The notes: generated by a model not told the origin, from the sequence alone. DNA of 64,000 nucleotides from Ciborinia camelliae (GCA_025890175.1 JANPYM010000005.1:965085-1029084), one strand, 5' to 3'. Counted from the stretch's first letter, positions 1 through 13,037 are shown. Numbers and translations are program-made.

Positions 1-507
1 CTTTTTGCTTTTCTGTGGGGTCATGCCCTCTAGGGACTCCCTTTCTCGCAGTGCTGTGTTCACGGCGCTTGCGGCTGTTTGATATTGTTTTTCAAGAGCA
101 GGTTCATGATTCCAGTCCTGCTGTTTACTTTCGACATTGAACCATGACTTTCCAGCAATATGGGTAGGATCATCCATATCGAACATTCTCTTAACGCCCG
201 CCCACGCCGCAACATTGATAGCATCAGTAGAAGCAACTCCATCTCTGCTTTTGAGGAGTTGATGGTATTCGTCGAGGAAGGTACAGAGAGTAGCTCTTTC
301 CGAATCGGAAATACAGGTCGAAGAACATATTTTCGAGAGAATCTTCTCGATTTTCCAGGCGTTGTCGCCGAAGTAGACCAATGGAATGGAGTCTTTAAAG
401 GCGCCTTGTTTGAAGTTGCGCTTATGGATGCTGTGGAGAACGAACCAGCGGTAGAATTGGGCGAAGGGGGGTTCGGGGTGCTTTTGGAAGCCGAGGAAGC
501 TTAACTT
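1..507 (-). CDS. 3' part of an unknown gene (cut by window edge)
   Basis: An open reading frame of 169 codons runs on the minus strand from about 507 off the left edge. I do not recognise the family. The protein is mixed in composition, rich in aromatic residues near its start (FLGFQKHPEPPFAQFYRWF) and more charged later, with no membrane segment. The exon probably begins at 507, where a branch-like CTGAC is followed closely by CAACAG on the minus strand, an ordinary fungal acceptor. The same frame upstream has no ATG before a stop near 700, so an earlier coding exon is needed. A GTAAGC donor near 703 is one option, but I could not settle the 5' exon. The plus-strand reading frame over 160-504 is a shadow: the minus frame has the more protein-like composition. 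Confidence 0.6.
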
Positions 508-1983
508 CTGTTGAGGAGTCAGCAAATGAGATGTTTCAAGGCTCAAACTCAATTGAACATTGAAAAAGTGATATGTTTCATTAAGGCGATGAGACTCTTT
601 AATGTTCGAACTTGTATTTGAAACTGAAAGTGTTGAATTGATGATGTGTTGAGGAGATGAGGGATCTGGTTGGAATAGGAAAAGAACACCAAGGGCTTAC
701 AAGTCTTGTTGTCTCTGGATCTCCCGGAGGTGGAGTCGTTTCTCTGACCAATTTTGGATCTGTTGGCATTGCTGTGTTGGAGATTAGCCAAGTCTGTAGG
801 CTGATTGAGACAATGATGGGACTTTGGCGTAAAAAGCTTACAACACATATCTGATTGAGGTACCCAATGCATTTAGTACTGTTTAAGGTGAAAGATGTTG
901 GACTTAAACTGATAATCAGGAAAGAAGAAGCAAATGTGGCAATGGTTGAAAGCAAAGTGTTGTAATCTGTGGATAAGAGAATTGAATTCTTGTGTTGTAA
1001 TGGTTAAGAAAACAAAGGAAAGAAAGTATTTAATGATCATGGCCATGGCCTTGGTCTTAGTTACTACCGCTACTGGTGGTTCTTTCCTTTTACTTTGATC
1101 TCAAGCAGGAAAGAAGAGCGTGTCAAGGGAAAGAACGACCACTCACTCTAAGGGAATCTTCGGCAACTGTGAGCAAAACTCCAATTTATGGTCACAAATC
1201 GGTTTGGGAGTCCATGAATTATTTTGAAGAACTTCACAGTGCGAGATTCATCCAATTATCACGATAATAACTAGATGACGACCTATCTCATTTCATCACA
1301 TCTTAGCATCATGTTCACTTCACCATGAATTATGATATCTCCAAGTATAATAGTCAACACCACCCAGAAGGATAAAATAGACATTGAAAAGCATAACCTT
1401 ATCAATTAGAATGGATTTGATCAAGCAAAGGTCCTAACTGAAGTAACTATCTATCCCGCTTCCAACTAAAAGGATGGAGAAATGACAAGATGGCCAGCAA
1501 CAAGAAGTAAATATCAATTCAGGAACCAATAAATAGAATGCTTGAGCTGCCCAGTCAATGGTACCAGAATTTCCACATTGCCTCCTACTTGAACAGATCA
1601 CCGGTAATTCCAACATCCCAATATTCAGTGATGGCGATATATGCTTCATTCACTGAACGCAATAGCCATGGCTGTTGAACGCTCAACTATTCTTCATTTC
1701 AAATTTAGATTTGAGAGATATACGAAATGTACCATTGCCGTCAAGTGAAATGGGCATGGAGGCTGATAAAGGAGAGGCAACCTGAAGCAACTGCAATATG
1801 TATTGATTGACAATCTGATATTCGAGCGAGACAACTGTCGCTGCAAAATTAATCATCACGAGTGCTCTAATCATGACAATGAGCCGGATAATTCTACTCT
1901 TAACTAAAAGAGGGGGAAGTGAAATGACTAAATGCGCCGCTCAAACCAAGGGCCAATAAAAGAACCACCCAAATCTACACAGT
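508..1983. other. Gene-poor stretch
   Basis: It probably holds the unidentified 5' exon of the gene at the left edge (about 600-960). From about 960 to 1980 I see no convincing gene. A minus-strand segment at 1683-1874 has faint SDR-like spacing and may be the decayed continuation of the dehydrogenase relic beside it. Confidence 0.4.
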
Positions 1984-2322
1984 CTACCAAACGTCTAATT
2001 CCAAAGCAAGGATCGTTGGAACAGGACGCTTTGCACATTTAGAAGTTTCTTGAATCTCTATTCTTATAGACGCCAACGAAGATCGTGCGCCAATGATAAG
2101 ACCAGAAACACCGGATTCGCCATATGAGAGCGCGGTTGAATCGGCGATACCTTTCGATGCTCCGGTTATAAAAACTACTTTGCCGGTGTGGGGGAGGGGC
2201 GTGGAGGGGGAGGTGCGGGGGTTTATTGCGGGGTAGGTATCATTGTGTATTTCTTTTGGTAAAGTTGAACAGTAAGGTTGATGTTTTGATATCGGTATTC
2301 CATATATATGAAGGTTCGACAT
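1984..2322 (-). pseudogene. Short-chain dehydrogenase/reductase N-terminal relic
   Basis: The minus-strand frame from ATG at 2322 encodes the nucleotide-binding half of a classical SDR. It has the lead-in TGKVVFITGASKGI with the TGxxxGI cofactor loop, then the helix and strand ending GLIIGARSSLAS, then LALELDV, the usual beta-strand ending in the adenine-contacting Asp. A TAG stop follows one codon later, about 113 residues in, where intact SDRs run to 250-300 residues. The NNAG motif, the YxxxK catalytic pair and the substrate part are missing. A loosely similar stretch lies about 110 bp further on (1874-1683) but has lost the key motifs. The glycine-rich loop also departs from consensus (GIADSTAL where GIGxxxAL is usual). 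An intron at the break is possible, but I found no exon that restores the catalytic motifs, so I call it a decayed gene. Confidence 0.6.
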
Positions 2323-3201
2323 GACCTCGTGATATCTTATCACAATAGATGGAAAATGGTGAGTAAAGAGGCAAGGCGGTTAAAAAATCAAATGGTTTCT
2401 ATATCAAAAGCCATCCTTAAATTATCATGCTCGGCTCGGAAAAGGCTCAGAAAAACAGACCTTCGGGAACGATCTTGGGCCGGTAGGGGCTCGGGAAGTT
2501 GACTTGAATTAAGTGAGTTCTCGATGAGTTTCAATGTCTACTTGACATTCATATTCTAAATCCAAAAATTCCGGGATGAAATGGGAGAATGTCGATACAA
2601 ATGCTTCTACAACTAGTTACAAGAAATTCAATAGGTAACCAACCATCAAGCAAGCAATTCGACAACCGAAGTCCACCTTCAGGATTTCCTCGGAAATCCT
2701 CCACATTGTCAATGACACATGAAATTCATCAAATTAAGCAGGCACACCCCAAGACGTCTGCAACATCGCTGACTGAGCTCAAATGACATGCCATTTTTCG
2801 TCGCAATTGACCAATAAAACGTCGCATAGAATGGGATCTTGCTGACCACCCAACCGGCTAAGCGAGCCCAAATCCAATCCCATAGAGTATGGCTTTAGAG
2901 ATCACCAGGAGCTCAATGTTTGGAACGACGGGCACGGTAATGGGAAATAATGATATAAAGAAGAGCTATGCATACTTGCCAAGAGTAAAATGGGATCATG
3001 ATGACCCCTCATTTGAGTTCCTATAAGCTTGATGTGGTGTCACAACCGATGGTAAAATACCTATATATAACCAAGCAGTCAGACTCACATACATACATCC
3101 GTAGGTAATACCCAAATCTTCGACACGATATCCATTCCCGACTTCCAATTCATTTGATTTTTGTATCGCCATATACCCAAATCAAGAAGTCAATAAACAT
3201 C
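2323..3201. other. Intergenic and upstream region of the P450nor gene
   Basis: No protein-like frame was found. It separates the SDR relic from the P450 and must contain the P450 promoter and leader. Confidence 0.5.
3062..3070 (+). promoter_or_regulatory. TATA-like element before P450nor
   Basis: TATATATAA lies about 130 bp upstream of the P450 start codon and is followed by pyrimidine- and CA-rich leader sequence. Position and composition fit a fungal core promoter, but AT runs are common here, so this is suggestive only. Confidence 0.35.
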
Positions 3202-5083
3202 ATGTCCCGTAAGTACCCCCTTTAACTAACCAACCCACATCAAAATTGAAACCGCGATACTAGAATGTCCCCAATTCCCCTTCACCCGCACCTCGGGCTT
3301 CGATCCTGCCCCAGAAAATGCAGAAATACGCCACAAATGTCCAATCACCCGCGTCGAGCTTTTCGATGGGAAAAAAGCTTGGTTGTTGACTAAACATCGG
3401 GATTGTTGCAAGGTTCTCGAATCGCAGGACTTTTCGGCTGTATGTGAAGTTCTCCCCTCCTCTCTCTCTCGCTCTATCTATATATATATAATTTGAAATT
3501 TGGCCAAAGAGAATATGATACAAACATATTATTAACACACGAACTAGGACCGCAGACAAGAAGGATATCCCGAGATCCACGAAGGAGGGAAAGTAGCCGC
3601 ATTGGCATCTGCACCTACATTTGTGAATCTAGACGATCCTGCACATTTCCTCCAACGGTATCTACGCACAGAAGATCCCCCATCTCCAATTCCCCTCTTC
3701 TAATCTCACACCACAGTAACCGAATCCAACCCGCGTTTGAAAAAGAAGCCATCGAGAAGCTTCGTCCCTTCATCCAATCCACAGTCGACCAAAGTCTCGA
3801 CCAGATGATCGCAGAAGGCTGCTCATCCCCCGTCGACTTGATCCATAAATTTGCAGCAAAGATTCCCACATTGACGGTGTATCATATGCTGGGAATACCG
3901 GAGGAAGATATTGAGAAATTATCTTATGACAGTGAGGTGAGGAATAGTACGAGTAGAAATGCGGCGGAAAACTCGAACACGTGAGTTTGGTCTCTGATGC
4001 GTGTTGTTTTCAGATGAGAGACTGATGATATGATGTTACCTATGATAGCAATCTTCAAGAGTATATCAGAGAATTGACAGAAAGGAAGTTTGTTAATCCG
4101 GGAGATGATCTGATCAGCGAACTCATCAATCAAGTATACTATTATCTCCTACCTACCCCTTCTCCTCCCGCAAATTTTCCCCTCAAAAAGCTAACCCCCT
4201 CCCCCAGTATAACAGCGGAATGGGCACACTACCCGAGATCACCTCGCTCGCCTATCTAGTCCTCGTAGCCGGCAACGCAGCCATCATAAACACCATCGCG
4301 CTCGGCATCCTCACACTGCAACAACACCCCACGCAACTCTCCGAGCTCATCGCCACCCCGCATCTCGCGCCCCAAGTCGTCGATGAAATATGTAGGTATC
4401 AGACTACCAGCGCGCTAAATTGTCGACGCGTGGCGTTGAGGGATGTGCGGGTTGGCGGTCAGGTAAATAACCATCTCCTCTCCCAACTCCCCCATTTGTT
4501 GACGCAGAATCTGATCTCTTTCAATAATACACCACCATATATACATACATACATTCCAATGAAACAAAAAAAAAACAAAAAAAAAGAAACACTAACATGA
4601 TACCCCCCACCCACTACTCAGAAAATCAAAAAAGGCGAAGGAGTAATATGTGCCGTGCAAGCCGCGGACCGCGACTCCGACGTCTTCAACGATCCGGACC
4701 CCGAGAAATTTGACATCCATCGCAAACACGATATTAAGGATGTATTAGGATTCGGTTGGGGCATCCATCGATGTCAGGCAGAATGGTTGAGTAAAGCCGA
4801 GTTGGAGATTGTTTTTGGTGAGTGGCTTGTTTGCCTTCTAGACTTCTAGACTTCTCGCGGTGGTTTTATGGGCATGGGATGAGATAGGACGGGGTAAGGA
4901 AACAAAGGGGAAAAGATACACAAGTCAGAAGGACAATATCCTACATACTAACCAAGGTATTTTCCCGTAGGAACGTTATATAAACGCCTCCCGAATCTGA
5001 AAATTGCGGTTCCGTTGCATGAGTTGAAGTACACCTCGCCCACGCAGAATCTTGGGATCTTGGAGCTGCCTGTTACCTGGTAG
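3202..5083 (+). CDS. P450nor: Nitric oxide reductase cytochrome P450 (P450nor, CYP55 family)
   Basis: P450nor takes electrons directly from NADH and reduces two NO to N2O in fungal denitrification and NO detoxification. Exons: 3202-3208, 3264-3439, 3548-3657, 3717-3980, 4049-4133, 4208-4462, 4622-4817 and 4971-5083, giving 401 aa, against about 400 for the family. The N-terminus has the PQFPFTRTSG block and VELFDGKKAWLLTKH; the centre has PTFVNLDDPAH; the I-helix carries LVLVAGNAAIINT in the family's form; EICR is the ExxR motif; FGWGIHRCQAE is the haem loop with the axial Cys. There is no N-terminal membrane anchor, as expected for the soluble fungal enzyme; I could not tell cytosolic from mitochondrial isoforms. 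The first coding exon is only 7 nt (ATG TCC C). All eight exons join in phase and I see no lesion, so the gene looks functional. Confidence 0.93.
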
Positions 5084-5701
5084 CCTGTTACCTAGCAGGT
5101 AGAACAATGGCATTCATGGAGCAAATCCTTTAGTTCCCGAAAGATTGTGAGACTCGGACGCTTGGATTGGCTGGCACGTATGGGAGATGTACCTACCTAC
5201 CTATCATAGGAACAGGAAAAACTCCTCGGATGTTTTGGTGTTGTAGCATAGCAGAACATAGCATACCTAGTATCTCGAGCACATTTTCAATACCCAAGCG
5301 AATAAGTGACATGCGCTTCCCTGACGCAACTCCCATGTCATCCTACAATAGGTATGGATGTGAGTAGTCAATGCCGCACCATATTTTCTTCTGGGACTGT
5401 ATCCAAGACCCAACATACATACCCAAACCAAACCCCCAGTGAAGCATAAGAATGTTGATGAGAATAACCACTATTATCAATGAGGCTAAAGAAGATTCTT
5501 TCTCATATGCTAAAAACCGATATCAATTTTGTTTTTGATTCTTCCAGCGGTAAACGTCATAAGGTCATCATCATGGGTATCTCCAAGTCCGTGATATCAC
5601 TATAAAAAACAATTATGAAAGAAAGAAAAAAACGCCCGCCACGCTCCTCCCTATATGCAATTACCACTTTCCACCATTGCCCACAACCATATATACGCCA
5701 A
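5084..5701. other. Intergenic spacer between two converging genes
   Basis: Contains the 3' ends of P450nor and of the membrane protein gene on the other strand. A short CCTA run lies near 5190. Nothing else is recognisable. Confidence 0.5.
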
Positions 5702-8700
5702 TCACAAAAGACTCCTCTGCTTACTACTCAGCATGCTGTAACTACTCGCGGTCCTCGATTTCAACTTCATCATCGACCCCCTTCTGTTCTTCAACTCGAA
5801 ACTTGATGGTTCAAACACGCTGCTACTGTTTCCCTCCTTCAGATAAAAGTGACTGGAATTCTCCTCATGCTCCACATGGAAATCAACATTCAGCTGATCG
5901 CCCTGCGGACCGGCCCCACAACTTCCGCCTAAACGTTGAGATGGGGGACTATTTACCGCCAGGGCGAAGAGATTTTGCGTTTCGGTAAAATCGGTGACGA
6001 GACCGCGTTGGCGGATGAAATACCCGAGACAGAAGATGTTGGTGAGGAAAACAAGGAGGAGGACAACGTAGAACATCTTTTGCCAAGGGGCATCTGCGCC
6101 CGAGGTATATGATTGACTGGATATGGATGCGTTGAATGGTTCGTATACGGCTGGGCTGACGATCTCGTCTATGGCTGTGTATCCCATATAATGTCTGAAA
6201 GTGGCGTCTTGGGTGCTGAGTAGAAGTGTGCAACCAGATAATGAAGCGAGGGCTTCTGCGAGACTGGGCAATGTTTTGTTGAAACTAGGAGCTGTAGAGG
6301 TAAATTGTGTTAACAATCGAGATATTGAAGCATTGGCATTTGATATTCCGGTATTCATAGACAGTGAGAGAGCCCAATCGGAAATAATGTTTCGATAATT
6401 AAATTGTAACGTTTCAAGGGGAGAGTCAACGGATTTGGAATAAGCCATCTCATCATTGGGATCGTCACAGGTGGTCTCGAGAGTCCCGCCTGTCCCGGAA
6501 GCTGAATACGTTGTGCTGCAGTCGACTGCAAGAATGGAGCCTAGCGGATGATTATTAGTAATGAGATTATCAAGATTCGAGAGCGCCCATAAAGAATATA
6601 TGTCCTCAATACTCGACTTGGGTGTGGATGTTGAATGAAAAGAGGAAATCAAAGGAACTAGAATGCCCGGAAAAGGAGGACTCACCCATCCGGCAGACAG
6701 TATAGTCAGTTGTGGCATTTGATTTCGCAAGAATATATATAAAGTCGCTTTCGTATACCGATATATTGGCTATAATGTTGTAGTCAATTGGTAACTACAG
6801 GGCGTCAGCGAAGTCTACACCCAAAATGTGTACAAACTAAACCTACCATTGGAAACACTGGAGGCTGTATACCACCAACACCCCAACCAAAAACTTCATC
6901 CGCCGCAGTACTATTAAGATATTCCTTGCCCGGTTCCAAAACAATCTCCGATATATAACCACCCCAAGGGACCTTTTGGTCTGGGACATTCTGAGACAGA
7001 TTTGTGACCGCATTAGGCCAATCAACGTAGATGATTGGGGATAATTCCGTTGCATTCATGTTGGCACATAAGATATTGATAGTAGGGCTCACTACTGATG
7101 CTTTTACTTTGTATTCTCCAACACCCTCAAGATCAGAAGGCTGTAATATGCCATTAATCTGATCGGTCGAAGCGGCAACTACACCTGCATGTGGCATTGC
7201 AAGCGTGACGTTGTTCACAACACGGTTGTACTTTTCGTAATTGGCAGCCATATCGCTAGTATTCGTACGAATCCATGAAGCTTTGACAGTAGTGTTATCG
7301 TATAGCATGGCCGTCACATTTGGACGATTGGCTAACTCGGAGGAGTTACCACTTCCTCCAGCAGCAGCAACATCGGCCCAAGTTCTAATGAACTCAAGAA
7401 AATTGTGATAGGCTAGATAGTTAGAATATTGGAGAATTGGCCTATTGGGGGGCTTACACACCTTCTCCCGCATGGTCAATATCCACACAAGTAGAAGCGG
7501 AATAGTCTGGATCTATAGCCTTTGAAATCGGAGTATGACAATTTTGATTGACATAAAAAGGATTGGCATAACTTGTCTTGACCAACCCTTGCATTACCGC
7601 GCGCTCCAATTTCCCAAATTGGAGACTGGGACTAACTAGGGCATCTGAAGCCGTAGTATAGAACATAGCTACAAACGCCGCTATCAATGTGATTACCCCC
7701 AAGATTGACCATGCGGCCTTTCGCAAAATCTTGGGGTTTGTGATCATGAATCCTGGTTGGATGACCTAAAAGTAAGATAGTTAACACCAGACAAGCATTT
7801 TGCAACACAAAATTGCGCAAGTCTCAATGGAGCAAACCCATACAGACAAAGAGAAAACAACCTACCCAAGTTCGCATTGTCAACTCAGCAACAGTGACAC
7901 CGTTAGATGCCCTAACAAGAGACCTTCGACTTAAGACTTGACCTAGAAAATTAACAAATATAGTGACAAAAGACAACTCAATAGTTTTCGAAAAGGCAGC
8001 AAACAAAATCGAAGCAGTCGTCGGCGGCAATGAACCATTGGTTTTGATATGCTCGCCGTAACGTGGTCGAAGGACAGCAATGAAGAACCAAATGCCGGAG
8101 AAGATAGTTGAGTAAATGCACAAGCATAAAACGGTTACTGACGTCCAGCTTCTGACATTTGAATGAATATCATTATTTGCTGCGCATCCACATCCAATGT
8201 GTTTCTCGTCGTGGTCTGTTTCACGGATGCTGCCCAGCCTCGAGAGATTTGGACCCTCAAAAGCCATATCCAAGCTTTCTGTGAAAGCCGAGATCTTTCC
8301 CTTGGAAATATCTTCCTCGTCCAGCGACTCATTGCGCACATGCCTTTGATCGAATCCCAAATAGCCTCCACCATATGTATTATCTTCCGTCCAGTTTGGA
8401 GATGCCAATAAAGGATTTTGCGAAGTCGCGGGTGAATTCATCAAAGATCCGGAGCCAATGGCAGGGCTGTTAAATCTGCTTGAGAGACTGGGCGGACTTG
8501 GAGATTTGCGACTGCCAGTAGTGGGCATTCGAGATATCCCAAGCCCTCGAGACATGTTCGCAGACTCAGAGTGATCACTCTCGGCCATTGAGGAAATTGT
8601 GGAATAAGCAGTACTTTCCGGTGCCATGTCGAGATATGGGGAAAACTGAACAGAGCCTTGTGAATCCATTCTGCGATAGCCGTGTCTTTGATGGGTCAGT

Positions 8701-8816
8701 TTCGGTGGACCTTGCGATATCGAAAAAGATGCAATCGCGGGTGGTGTGTTAGTATCTGAAAGGTCAATTTCCGTTGCTTTCAATACACTTTTTCGCTCTG
8801 CTATATTCCCACTCAT
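5702..8816 (-). CDS. Large fungal membrane protein of unknown function
   Basis: Predicted exons on the minus strand are 8816-7866, 7765-7462, 7412-6847, 6794-6686 and 6525-5702, giving 917 aa. The first four exons are well supported by splice phase; the last intron (160 nt) is the least certain. Layout: about 200 Ser/Pro-rich, probably cytosolic residues; a membrane segment (SGIWFFIAVLRP) near 230; a hydrophobic stretch near 265-290; a membrane helix near 335-350 (SILGVITLIAAFVAMFYTTA); then about 430 residues dotted with N-x-S/T sites and cysteines, fitting a lumenal or extracellular domain; a final helix near 780-800 (VVLLLVFLTNIFCLGYF); and a cytosolic basic, Ser-rich tail. I do not recognise a named family. 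Topology suggests a cell-surface or endomembrane protein with a glycosylated exposed domain. Confidence 0.8.
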
Positions 8817-10631
8817 GTTGGTTGTGAATGTAGAGATTAATGTTGGTGAATCGAAACGTCACTTCTTTCTCTTCTGTGAATGGGCAACTTGGCGGATATT
8901 TGCGTATCGTATCAGTTGTGTAACAGAAGATCGATAGAAATCGGATAACAACCATATGGAAGAGACGATAGATAGGTAGGTAGTATAATACGACCTCGAC
9001 ACGCAAATGCTCAAAAGTCTGCGCCACAAACATACCTGGAGGGAAAAAGAGAGCTTGCCTACCTTCTTCTAAGAACCTTACCTTGTACCAACAAATACAT
9101 GTGGGTCTAAGATTAATCACTGAGTCCACCTGGGCACCCCTTAACGGTCTTTCGCTTTGAAGCGACATGAAGATCGCTGTACGTGTTCTAAAATCAACCA
9201 TACCCCGGATCGTTGGTTGAATATGATGAGGGATTGGTCAAAGAACGGAAAGCTTTTTGATTTCCAACTCTACCTACGGAGGTAAATCGAAATCTGGCAC
9301 TGGAATACAGTTCGTTCCCTACGCCTCTCAGCCTACCCTACCTACCGTCGTTGCCGTGGCTCTGTCAGACCTTTGTGGGTGACAATGTGACATCAATATA
9401 TACTGGGTATGTATCGATGCATCCAAGACCAACACACTAGGTACACACAGCCTCCTCTGAATTGAGGACCTTCTTAGGGCTGATATGTGACAGGCATGAA
9501 AGGTTGTTTGGATCATCATTCATTTGAGAGTTAGGATCTTGTATATATACCTAGTGAATTGATTAATAAATCTGGTCTGACATCAACATAATGACAAGAG
9601 GTCGTCGTCGCTCATCTAAAGTTTGATTTGTTGTCGAAAGAACGTTTGAAGCTTGACCGTTTTTCTGCTCATCAATGCTTAATATTTTTTAGTGAGTCTG
9701 GTTACCGGTACTAGTAGGTGGTGACAGTACTCCACTACTAGTCCGCCGTGGTCCGTGGTCCGTGGTCTACCGTATTTTAATTTTACAGAGTAGGGGCTCA
9801 CCTGCAATATCTGGCTATAAGATCGGCGTTGCTGAGTTGTTACTTCCCGTCCCGATGGTTATGCGAATAGCCGCCGGTGCTGGTGGTGTCATGTCTGTGC
9901 TCACTGCTGGGCGAACATGGCTCAGGACTTAACCGGGGTAGTTGCATTACACAACCCCGCTTTATTACACTTGGAGATCATTCAGTAGCCCCTTTCTCTT
10001 CGTTCTCGTTACCAGTCGAAGAGACCAGTTCTCTTCGATTAAAACTTGGTGCAGCTAACAGAAGGCCTAGAGTGAGTCGAGCGACCGATCAAGATAATAC
10101 ACCCAAGGTAGGTAATTAGTTATGTTCCAGCCAGAATCAGACTTAAATACCTATCAATGTAACCTTACGTGACAGCGAGCAGCCGCACACGCATACTTTG
10201 GAATTCTTGAAGTTCACATTGACGTCAAAGTTCTGACGTGAGTATTTAAAACAAGCACGAGAGAGAGGGAAGTATTGTGACGGATACATCAGCTGTAAGG
10301 TGGTACTCTAACAGTTCAGAATATTGGCCCGGAACGCCTGAAATGCCTTGTTAGCTAGGTAAGGTATCCAAAATAGGTATAATTCAATTTCTTCCCCAAT
10401 CCGCGCCTGCCTCCCTCTGTTGAGTTCCCGTCATTTTTCATATAGGTAGGTAAATTTTCTTCATCATACGTGGACTTCAACTATTCATCAACTACCCAAA
10501 TACCCCATTTCCTGTTCATAAATATATCATCTCATTCATAAACACCACCGCATTAATCAATATCAACACCCACTCCCCTCCCCGAAAAATTACCCAACAT
10601 TAAATTATCCAATCAATCATCTCTCACATCA
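8817..10631. other. Long intergenic region
   Basis: About 1.8 kb with no protein-like frame. It holds the upstream region of the membrane protein gene and the 3' flank of the disordered-protein gene. CCTA/TAGG runs occur near 8965, 9335, 10105 and 10447. Confidence 0.5.
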
Positions 10632-12280
10632 TCAAATCCAACCTTCCAATTTAGGTTTCGTCTTTCGACCCCAACTTCGAGTTTTCTTCCAGAAAATATC
10701 ATGGTCTCGCGGTTGTTCCTTACGTCCAGCGTTAGAGGAAATACTCGCAAGCCAATTAGAAACCAAAGTTCTCGGTGTGCGAGATTCAGGCTCGAATGAG
10801 GCACCCTTTGCTGCTACCTGATCTCGATGAATTGGAGCCATTATAGGAGGTGGACTTTTTCTTCGAGGAGGTGGTACGATATGTGAGATGGGAGCACGTG
10901 TTGATGTTTCTCCACCATGGCGGGGTCGATCTGTGTGTTCCCGCTTTGTGGAACTTTTTGTATATATGGTATTATAACTGCGCAGTCCACTCTGTTCAAA
11001 ATTTCGATTCGTAGACTTGGAAATGCCTAGAGGAGCTTGGCTAGCAGATGAAAACATCGACGGTGATTCTAAAGTACCCAGGGTGCCCATAGCACAATCT
11101 TGTTGAAGACGAAATTTCCAATCCTTCTCCAGAGGCTTTGGTGGTGTATTAAATATCGGGCTATAAGGTTCTTGACTCGACAAGGTCTCACACCTACTCA
11201 ATCTCTCTTCGCATGCCTCGTCAAATTCGGTATCGCTTTCAATATCCGTGATTTCTGAATCGTCAAAGTCAAAAACTGGACTAGGCGTTCTGGGTACGTG
11301 TCCGCTGATTGTCGATGTTGGCTCCAGCATAATCCTTTTTCTATGTGTTTTTTTGAGACTGTTGGCCTCGTTAGATGGCGATCTCGTCTTCTGTATATTT
11401 GGTGAGAGCGAGTGCTGTGATTCAACAAGTCTCCGTCGGTCATTAATCGGGGGGCTTTCACTTTGTCCACGCTTGGAGGACCTTTTTGTTTGTTTTATAT
11501 CAGGAGGTGGTGATCTCGTCTGTTTCCGACCTGGCATAGGTCCTGGAGCCACAAAATATGCTTCCAGTGGATTATCAAGCCGAGGACGTCCACTATTTCC
11601 AGAGCCCAGAGACGTCTCATTAGAAGTCACCTGCCTAGCGAGTTTAAGACGAGCATCCAGGACATTCCTTTCAACCACTTCCTGAGACGGTAGAGTACTC
11701 AAATCAGGGTCCACGATTGATGGCCAAGCCTTAGGAGTCTTTGGCGAAGGAAGACCAATTTTTGATGAAGATCTCTTCTTATTTGTATTCCTATATCTCG
11801 GCGCCATTCGCGTCTTCTCCGCAAATGTTCGTGGTCCCGAATAAGTTGCCCTGCAAATAAACTCAATCAGACAAATCCCACAAACCAAAACCAAGAAGAC
11901 AGGTCAAAAACATACGTCTGAAAAAACTCCATCACCTCCAAATCTGCACCATCTCCATCCAATAAAGAAGCCGGACTCAACAGCACCGTAACCCCAGGAG
12001 AAATGGGGGTCTCCTCCGACTTCCAATTCGCCGGTGGCTTTTCGAGGAAAAAGTTTCTAGGTGACGAGGACCTTATTGCAGAATGGGTATCTGATGTTTG
12101 GACTGAAAATTTCATGTTTTCCTTTTGTTCTCCATCAAATAGTAAATCGGAGGTTAGGATAAGTTCTTCCCGGGACAGATATGGAAGTGCATGAGGATTC
12201 TTGATATATATATCGCCTGGTCTGTTTCGGTGGAAATAGCCCTGGCTTCGTGAGCGCCTTAGATGTTTTTTATCGACCAT
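10632..12280 (-). CDS. Disordered, Ser/Pro-rich hypothetical protein
   Basis: Exons 12280-11916 and 11850-10632 are joined by a 65-nt GTATGT...TTGCAG intron and encode 527 aa. The protein is dominated by Ser, Pro, Arg and Lys, with no membrane segment and no fold I recognise. Short conserved-looking pieces include the basic start (MVDKKHLRRSRSQGYFHRN), a fragment LPYLSREELI, an acidic block near residue 325 (DFDDSEITDIESDTEFDEA) and a tryptophan-containing basic C-terminus (FWKKTRSWGRKTKPKLEGWI). Many SP and TP dipeptides suggest proline-directed kinase sites. This looks like a regulatory or scaffold protein, possibly nuclear, but no function can be assigned. Confidence 0.72.
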
Positions 12281-13037
12281 GATAATATGTGCCAGGTGAA
12301 AGTGCTAAATTGAAGACCCGGTGTTTTTTGATGGAACTTGATAAATCATAAATCATTCATGTTCAACCCAAACACAATAACCAATTTCCAACAGCGGGAG
12401 AAAAAAAGAACCAGACAAATTGAAGACAACCAAGCAAATCAGACAGGAAAATAGTGCCCGCACTGTATGTGTATATATATATGATGAAAGAAAAGAAGAA
12501 AAACAAATGATTAAATAGAAAAGTTGAGTAAAAATTGAAGACACGAACGAAAAGTATATGTATGATGAAAAAATCTTTTTCGATCAAGTGCGATCACAAC
12601 GGTATAAGTAACGTCGGACGCCCATCAATTATGCTGCATGCAACCCCATCCCATCTCCAATCCAATCCTATCATCCAACCCCAATCGCAATCCCAATTCA
12701 ATAAATCACATCAAATCCAACCCAAATCCCCCTTACAATGTACATGTACACACATCCCGAAGAATCCCAAGAAACGCATCTATATTGGTCAATAAAATAT
12801 ACGCGCCCGCCCACACCATCATTCATCAGGATTCTATTTACGAAAATCGGGTACGTAGGACCGTAGTATTCGGTGCTGAAAGTGTGGTGGTACGGAGGAC
12901 AGAACGGGTTTCACGCTGTAGTATGCATTTCTTTAGTCTATGATGTAGGCGGTTGGGCGCGTAAAAATAAATTCGTAGGGGTGGGACGGGGCTGCGATTG
13001 GTTGATGGAATGGGGATTGATGAATTGACTTTTTTGA

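Noticed and set aside
160..504. Plus-strand frame of 114 codons over the left-edge gene
   Set aside because: Antisense shadow of the minus-strand frame, which has the better protein composition and a proper splice acceptor.
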